Positions 62,933 through 64,000 of a DNA stretch of 64,000 nt are shown here, in pieces. A program made the position numbers and the translations under genes. The notes beneath the pieces were generated by a model. It saw only the letters and a program-made list of their open reading frames with translations, had not been told where the DNA came from and made no database searches. Position 1 is the first letter of the stretch, and every line of letters starts with the position of its first letter. This stretch comes from Amycolatopsis thermoflava N1165 (GTDB lineage: Bacteria; Actinomycetota; Actinomycetes; Mycobacteriales; Pseudonocardiaceae), in NCBI RefSeq assembly GCF_000473265.1, contig NZ_KI421511.1, forward strand, positions 6,837,909 through 6,901,908, in the 5' to 3' direction.

Positions 62933-63288
62933 TGGCGCGCCGCACGTCCACCGCACCCGCCGCCGCCTGGCCCGTCCTCCTGCTCGCCGGCGCCTTCGAA
63001 GTCGGCTACGCCCTGTCCGTCGGCGGCAGCCGGGGCTTCACCGTGCTCTCCTGGTCGCTCGTCGCGGTCGTCTTCTTCCTGCTCACGCTCTTCGCGCTCA
63101 GCCTCGCCCTGCGCACCATCGACGTGGGCATCGGTTACGCGGTCTGGGCCGGCATCGGCGCCGCCGGAGCCGCCGTGCTCGGTCCGGTGTTCTTCGACGA
63201 GACCCTCACCCCGGCCAAGGCGCTATGGCTCGCGGTGATCATCGCCGGCGTCGTGTGGCTCAAGCTCGCCGACCGCCCGCGCACGTGA
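62932..63288 (+). CDS. SMR efflux subunit 2 (paired SMR)
   Basis: 118 residues with four helices: PVLLLAGAFEVGYALSVGGS with the conserved Glu, IDVGIGYAVWAGIGAAGAAV, and ALWLAVIIAGVVWLKLAD. The short polar N-terminus (MARRTSTAPAAA) differs from subunit 1, as expected for opposite membrane orientation in paired SMR systems. ATG overlaps the preceding TGA. Confidence 0.92.
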   Translation: MARRTSTAPAAAWPVLLLAGAFEVGYALSVGGSRGFTVLSWSLVAVVFFLLTLFALSLALRTIDVGIGYAVWAGIGAAGAAVLGPVFFDETLTPAKALWLAVIIAGVVWLKLADRPRT

Positions 63289-63369
63289 TGGTCGTGTCAG
63301 AGCCGTGTCAGCCGGGTGTCAGCGCCGGCCGTGATGGTGGGTCCAGCGACCGCCACGAAAGGATCTCCG

Positions 63370-64000
63370 GTGACTCAGACGGTTCCCATCCCGAACGGAC
63401 TCCCCACCGACCGCGACGCCGGTCCCTTCGACCCGCCCACCGGGTTCACCCGGCTGCGCGAGTCCCGCCCGGTCTGCCCGCTGGTCTTCCCCGACGGCCA
63501 CGAGGGCCGGCTGGTCACCGGCTACGACGAGGTCCGGCAGGTGCTGGCCGACACCCGGTTCAGCTCCCGCCTCGACCTCGACATCATCCACGTGCCGTAC
63601 CTGACCCCGGGCATGCCTGCCCCCACCGAGCCGTCCCCGCAGATGCCCGGCCTGTTCATCTCGATGGACCCGCCGGACCACACGCGGCTGCGGCGCAGGC
63701 TCACCGGCGCCTTCACGGTCAAGCGCATGAAGCAGCTCGAAGAGCACATCAACGAGATCGCCGAGCGGCACCTGGCCGAGATGGCGCGGCTCACCCCGCC
63801 GGTCGACCTGGTCAAGGAGTTCGCGCTGCCGGTGCCGTCGCTGGTGATCTGCGAGCTGCTCGGCGTCCCGTACGAGGACCGGGAAACCTTCCAGCACAAC
63901 GCCGCGCGGTTCATGCTCAAGGACATCGAACTGGAGGAGAAGATCGCCGTCGTCGGCGCGCTCAACGGGTACCTGGCCGAGCTGGTCACCCGCAAGCGCG
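63370..64000 (+). CDS. Cytochrome P450, 5' part (runs out of the window)
   Basis: The first 210 codons. VTQTVPIPNGLPTDRDAGPF, PPTGFTRLRESRPVCPLVFP, GRLVTGYDEVRQVLADTRFS, then the helix C block FISMDPPDHTRLRRRLTGAF and TVKRMKQLEEHINEIAERHL, with ALPVPSLVICELLGVPYEDR. This is the N-terminal half of a soluble actinobacterial P450 (CYP105/CYP107-like in style). The I-helix, ExxR and heme Cys lie beyond 64000. GTG start with GGATCTCC upstream. It probably acts on a secondary metabolite. Confidence 0.9.
   Translation, partial: MTQTVPIPNGLPTDRDAGPFDPPTGFTRLRESRPVCPLVFPDGHEGRLVTGYDEVRQVLADTRFSSRLDLDIIHVPYLTPGMPAPTEPSPQMPGLFISMDPPDHTRLRRRLTGAFTVKRMKQLEEHINEIAERHLAEMARLTPPVDLVKEFALPVPSLVICELLGVPYEDRETFQHNAARFMLKDIELEEKIAVVGALNGYLAELVTRKR

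Overview
The window is high-GC chromosomal DNA with GTG/TTG starts, many leaderless promoters, F420-, SARP- and DivIVA-type genes and a conserved block of housekeeping genes. Everything fits an actinomycete of the Pseudonocardiaceae, most likely Amycolatopsis or a close relative (inferred from gene content only; no search was possible).

Layout. 1-8360: a partial membrane protein, a PH-domain protein pair, an NmtR-type Ni/Co sensor divergent from a P1B-4 metal ATPase, an aromatic amino acid decarboxylase, a TetR regulator, an SGNH hydrolase, and a graveyard of broken SDR and ECF-sigma genes. 8365-12986: secreted GH20 hexosaminidase, propionyl-CoA synthetase, and about 0.9 kb of repetitive non-coding DNA. 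12987-18151: an unusual divergent five-gene locus. One arm holds a small protein, a membrane protein and an anchored extracellular sensor; the other holds a 2-TM protein and a membrane Ser/Thr kinase of reversed architecture. Two adjacent proteins of this locus share a Gly/Asn-rich motif at opposite termini. This is the best candidate for an undescribed system. 18390-24903: methyltransferase, protein O-mannosyltransferase (apparently frameshifted near its N-terminus), rsmI, GNAT, pabB, DUF4185 and GH25 proteins. 25135-27338: nested insertion sequences, an internally deleted IS5-type remnant and an intact IS701-type element, both abutting the stop codon of a secreted alpha/beta hydrolase. 28886-32001: EEP pseudogene and a PadR-controlled ABC exporter.

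32064-59187 is the conserved core: metG, tatD, rpfB, rsmA, ispE, an ABC-F ATPase, an acyl-AMP/CoA ligase, pth, rplY, prs, glmU, tRNA-Gln and a TetR gene. From memory this matches the order around Rv1007c-Rv1019 of Mycobacterium tuberculosis. It is interrupted by a SAM-I riboswitch with a Cys/Arg-rich leader peptide before an orphan MetN-like ATPase, an MFS/TetR pair, a TetR-XAT-DUF5701 cassette, two repeat-rich non-coding stretches (43585-44181 and 50255-51151, the latter with large hairpins and a 57-bp triple tandem repeat), a diguanylate cyclase and a fatty acid desaturase. 59241-64000: a SARP/AfsR-type regulator, a MerR regulator divergent from a paired SMR efflux system, and the 5' part of a cytochrome P450.

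Regulation visible in sequence: palindromic operators beside nmtR, padR, two TetR genes, the desaturase and merR; a SAM-I riboswitch; several -10 boxes placed 6-7 nt before start codons (leaderless transcripts: nmtR, the P1B-4 ATPase, pmt, rsmI, rsmA, possibly ispE).
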